Assembly: GCF_026790145.1 (NCBI RefSeq)
Contig: NZ_JALAMS010000012.1
Span: forward strand, 27,534-91,533
Length of the DNA: 64,000 nucleotides
Source: Bacillus_I endophytica_A
GTDB lineage: Bacteria > Bacillota > Bacilli > Bacillales > Bacillaceae_H
Direction of reading: 5' to 3'
Shown: positions 61,502 to 64,000 of the stretch, piece by piece
Layout of the letters: the number at the start of each line of letters is the position of its first letter
Numbering within the stretch: position 1 is the stretch's first letter
Notes under the pieces: generated by a model
Told to the model about the DNA's origin: nothing
The model's database searches: none
The model's input: only the letters and a program-made list of their open reading frames with translations
Made by a program: the position numbers and the translations under genes

Positions 61502-62071
61502 TTATTCTTCTTTCTTTTCTTCAGATTCTGCTTCTTTTACAGCTTTGTCTATCATTTCTTGAACTTTCCCTTTATATGTTGGACTTTCAAATGTTTCAGT
61601 TATAACGGTTTGAAGATGTTTTCGATATTCTTTACTTTTTAACAGCTTTGTGATCTCTTTTTCCATTTCAGGATTTTTAAGAACATCCATTAGCATTTGC
61701 TGATATTCAGGATCTTTCATAAGCTTTTTAATAATTTCTTCATGCTCATCTTGAAGAGATGTAGCAAGTGTTTTGGCAAACTTAGGATCTTTGAAAGCTT
61801 CAGTCCAGAACTTTGAACCTTTCTCAGATGACAGTGTATCTTGAATTGTTTCTTTGATCAATTTTTCATCTATAACGATCTCTTTTTTTACTTCATCATC
61901 CTTTAGCACTTGCTTTAGTGCTTCTTTTCCATCGTCTGTTTTAAGGATATCTACTACCATCTTTTTCGTTTGATCGTAGTCCATTTCACTTCCTTCTGCC
62001 TCTTGTGGGGCACACCCAGATGAAGAAAAAACAAAGATTAGGGCATATAGGAGCAAAAGAGCTCTTCCCAT
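61502..62071 (-). CDS. gerD: Spore germination lipoprotein GerD
   Basis: Inner-spore-membrane lipoprotein that clusters germinant receptors into the germinosome. The product is 189 aa, with signal peptide and lipobox (FSSSGC, C20). The rest is highly charged and helical (DPKFAKTLATSLQDEHEEII, KLMKDPEYQQMLMDVLKNPEM), fitting the GerD rod, and the tail is acidic and disordered. Convergent with salA. Expected to be expressed in the forespore (SigG). Confidence 0.93.
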   Translation of the reverse strand: MGRALLLLYALIFVFSSSGCAPQEAEGSEMDYDQTKKMVVDILKTDDGKEALKQVLKDDEVKKEIVIDEKLIKETIQDTLSSEKGSKFWTEAFKDPKFAKTLATSLQDEHEEIIKKLMKDPEYQQMLMDVLKNPEMEKEITKLLKSKEYRKHLQTVITETFESPTYKGKVQEMIDKAVKEAESEEKKEE

Positions 62072-62246
62072 AATTGTAACGCTCCTTTCAGATACCTTCT
62101 GTAAAATGTCTTATTCTTAATATGAAAGGAAATAGAAAAAATATTCACGTTCTAAAGTCGTTAACAGGAATTACATTTTCTTTGTGGTAAATAAGATATA
62201 AGGGGACTTACATGAAATAAAAAGAACAATTAATGGGGGAGAACAG

Positions 62247-62876
62247 ATGAAAAGTCGAAACCTTGTACGTTTCTTTTTATCAACGCTTTCAGTTGGGGCT
62301 GTCATAACAGTATTTGTTGGATTTACATTGAACTGGGGAGAATATAAGGACCTTTTTATTCAAGGTGAAATAGGTGAGATAGTAGCAATTGCTATTTGGC
62401 TAATTGGGGTAGGTTGCATTTTTAGTTTAATTAGTCAGATGGGCTTTTTTTCTTACTTGACTGTTCACAGATTTGGACTCGGTATCTTTAAGTCCTCATC
62501 ACTTTGGAATTCAGTACAAGTTGTTCTTATTCTTTTTGTCCTATTTGATCTTGTGTATTTTAGATACACATTTTTTGCTGAAGCAGGAGAATCAATCATT
62601 AATTACTTCTTCCTTGCTCTCACACTTTTAGTAGTTGGGGTTGCCTTCTCATATGTAAAAATGAAGCAAACAAACCGAACAGCGTTTATCCCAGCTTTAT
62701 TTTTCTTAACTGTTGTGACGATTGTCGAGTGGTTTCCAGCACTAAGAACAAATGAGGAAAGTTGGCTGTATCTTATGCTAATCCCATTGCTTATCTGCAA
62801 TATCTATCAACTTTTGATGCTTCCGAAATTTTTGAAATCTCCTTATATAATAAAAGAAGTGGGAGAAAGTAAGTAA
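62247..62876 (+). CDS. kbaA: KinB-signalling pathway activation protein KbaA
   Basis: Membrane protein needed for KinB to start the sporulation phosphorelay in B. subtilis. The product is 209 aa with about six hydrophobic spans and motifs GFFSYLTVHRFGLGIF and LTVVTIVEWFPALR. ATGGGGGAG precedes the ATG. Its place between gerD and pdaB is the B. subtilis order. Confidence 0.93.
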   Translation: MKSRNLVRFFLSTLSVGAVITVFVGFTLNWGEYKDLFIQGEIGEIVAIAIWLIGVGCIFSLISQMGFFSYLTVHRFGLGIFKSSSLWNSVQVVLILFVLFDLVYFRYTFFAEAGESIINYFFLALTLLVVGVAFSYVKMKQTNRTAFIPALFFLTVVTIVEWFPALRTNEESWLYLMLIPLLICNIYQLLMLPKFLKSPYIIKEVGESK

Positions 62877-62913
62877 AAAAAAGCCCCATCCTTCAATAAG
62901 GGAAGGATAGGGG
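62876..62913 (-). terminator. Terminator of pdaB
   Basis: CCCC-ATCCTTC (62884-62894) pairs with GAAGGAT-A-GGGG (62902-62913) with one bulge. On the minus strand GGGGCTTTTTTTT follows, so it mainly ends pdaB; it may also stop kbaA. Confidence 0.88.
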
Positions 62914-63678
62914 TTATTTAATTTCTTCACTTTTAGAAGTAGCGCCAGAAATCAAACTTGAAACTGTTGTTGTTTTTAATTTCTTCTTTGAAAGTTCTCT
63001 AATAATAGAAGGAAGAGCTTCATTTGTTTGCTGAGCAGAATCAGATGCATGAAGAAGAACAATGTCACCGCCTTTAATTTTCTCAGTTGCATTTCTTACA
63101 ATCTTATCTACACCAGGATTTAACCAGTCTTCTGTGTTAAGACTCCAATGAACAATTGTATAATTATAGGCTTCCGCAATTTTTAAAGTTTCTTTGTCAA
63201 AATGTCCATTAGGTGGTCTAAGTAGTTTGATCTTGTCAACACCGAGTGTTTTAAATGCTTTTTCAGATTTAGCGATATCTTGGCGGATTTCTTGTGCTTC
63301 TAAACTTGTATAGCTTTCATACGCGTAACCCATAGAACCAATCTCATGTCCATCTTCTTGAATTCGCTTTACAATTTCAGGGTGTCTCTCTGCCCATGAA
63401 GCAGATAAAAAGAAAGTAGCATTCTCAATATCATGTGAGCGTAAAGTATCTAAAATCTCTTCAGCCTTTTCATCTCCCCAACTAATATTGAATGTAAGAG
63501 CAACTTTGTCCTTAATTGTCCCATTCTCATAAATTGCTTTTGGGCCATCTTTGGTTGAGAAAACAGGAATGTTAAATAACGTCTGAGTAAGTAGAAAACC
63601 ACCTGCAAAAAATGATAGTATTAAAACCAATACAATCTGTTTTGCTCGACTTCCATTAATCGTATAGAAAAAATTCAT
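62914..63678 (-). CDS. pdaB: Polysaccharide deacetylase-family sporulation protein PdaB
   Basis: A 254-aa NodB-fold protein of late sporulation (formerly YbaN) needed for stable dormancy. It starts MNFFYTINGSRAKQ after AAGGGGGT, the ATG being preferred over an in-frame one at 63714, and has one N-terminal membrane span (about 15-35). Where classical deacetylases read TFDDG, this reads TFNISWGDE, so the first catalytic Asp is Asn; the HxxxH region is replaced by GSMGYAYESY. LLRPPNGHFD and GDIVLLHASD remain. Similar departures occur in PdaB relatives as far as I recall. Confidence 0.92.
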   Translation of the reverse strand: MNFFYTINGSRAKQIVLVLILSFFAGGFLLTQTLFNIPVFSTKDGPKAIYENGTIKDKVALTFNISWGDEKAEEILDTLRSHDIENATFFLSASWAERHPEIVKRIQEDGHEIGSMGYAYESYTSLEAQEIRQDIAKSEKAFKTLGVDKIKLLRPPNGHFDKETLKIAEAYNYTIVHWSLNTEDWLNPGVDKIVRNATEKIKGGDIVLLHASDSAQQTNEALPSIIRELSKKKLKTTTVSSLISGATSKSEEIK

Positions 63679-63781
63679 GTTTACCCCCTTATGAAACAAG
63701 CTATCTTGTCTCATAATATGTAGAGGTTAAGTCCTTCATAACATGATTTTAAAAAAAGAATAAAAAAAATGAAATTTAGTG

Positions 63782-63810
63782 TTGACGTTTCTTTTGAAAC
63801 TTGATATATT
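63782..63810 (+). promoter_or_regulatory. rRNA operon promoter P1
   Basis: TTGACG (63782-63787) and TATATT (63805-63810) are 17 bases apart, with A tracts upstream (63750-63770) that could serve as an UP element. Confidence 0.8.
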
Positions 63811-63875
63811 ATTACTTGTCGCTGCTACGGTAGCGCAAAACGAACAAAGTTAAAAAACATTTTCAAAAAAAGTTA

Positions 63876-63904
63876 TTGACACACTTCGAGAAAAGTGATA
63901 AGAT
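63876..63904 (+). promoter_or_regulatory. rRNA operon promoter P2
   Basis: TTGACA (63876-63881) and TAAGAT (63899-63904) are 17 bases apart, 94 bases after P1, with A-rich DNA upstream. Tandem promoters of this kind head Bacillus rrn operons. Confidence 0.85.
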
Positions 63905-63935
63905 ATGAAAGTCGCTGTTAACGACAAATGAAGTG

Positions 63936-64000
63936 ATTGACCTTTGAAAACTGAACAAAATACGTCAACGTTAATTCTATTTTAAAACAACGTTTCTTAT
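63936..64000 (+). other. rRNA operon leader, 16S gene beyond the window
   Basis: TTGACCTTTGAAAACTGAAC (63937-63956) and the following ACAAAAT is the leader sequence typical of Bacillus rrn operons, related to the boxA antitermination region. The 16S rRNA gene should start shortly after 64000. Confidence 0.8.

Overview
The window looks like a chromosomal segment of a low-GC Gram-positive endospore former of the Bacillaceae, most like the Priestia (Bacillus megaterium) group. Three things point there: a ribosomal-protein gene order that follows Bacillus subtilis, a flank of sporulation and germination genes (cwlD, gerD, kbaA, pdaB) leading into an rRNA operon promoter, and a SacB/LevB pair plus a phenylalanine dehydrogenase of Bacillus type. 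The genus is inferred from protein resemblance and was not tested. Region 1 (1-25172) is the conserved core: the 3' end of rpoC, the str operon (rpsL, rpsG, fusA, tuf), the S10-spc-alpha supercluster from rpsJ to rplQ including secY, adk, map, infA and rpmJ, then the energy-coupling-factor module ecfA1-ecfA2-ecfT, truA, and rplM-rpsI. Two small genes that B. subtilis keeps here, the L7Ae-like ybxF before rpsL and the KOW-type ybzG between map and infA, appear only as decayed remnants. Region 2 (about 25173-59098) is a block of roughly 34 kb placed between rpsI and ybaK, which are nearly adjacent in B. subtilis (only ybaJ lies between them). It holds five modules. (a) A thiazole/oxazole-modified peptide cluster of the heterocycloanthracin/sonorensin type: a precursor with 14 cysteines at every third residue, an E1-like maturation protein, a YcaO cyclodehydratase and a SagB dehydrogenase. 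Imperfect copies of the rpsI 3' end plus its terminator flank it. (b) An orphan small ORF and a luciferase-like monooxygenase. (c) A glucitol operon, gutR (divergent)-gutB-gutP-fructokinase, followed by an SDR gene broken by a stop codon. (d) A probable aromatic amino acid catabolic operon: Lrp-type regulator (divergent), FlK-like thioesterase, phenylalanine dehydrogenase, E1alpha/E1beta/E2 of a 2-oxoacid dehydrogenase, and an amino acid permease. (e) A levan module on the minus strand: a YesM-type kinase, a YesN-type regulator and a solute-binding lipoprotein lacking permease genes, then levansucrase sacB and endolevanase-like levB; next to it is a DHA2-type drug exporter on the plus strand. 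Region 3 (59099-64000) returns to the B. subtilis order: ybaK (apparently frameshifted near its start), cwlD, salA, gerD, kbaA, pdaB, then tandem rRNA promoters and the rRNA leader, which run off the window end. How the modules work together (inference): the TOMM genes make a heavily cyclised peptide; the gut operon turns sorbitol into fructose and then fructose 6-phosphate; the Phe operon turns phenylalanine into phenylpyruvate, phenylacetyl-CoA and possibly phenylacetate; the kinase/regulator/binding-protein trio may sense an extracellular sugar and control levan synthesis and turnover. No tRNA gene, CRISPR array, transposase or complete insertion sequence was recognised.
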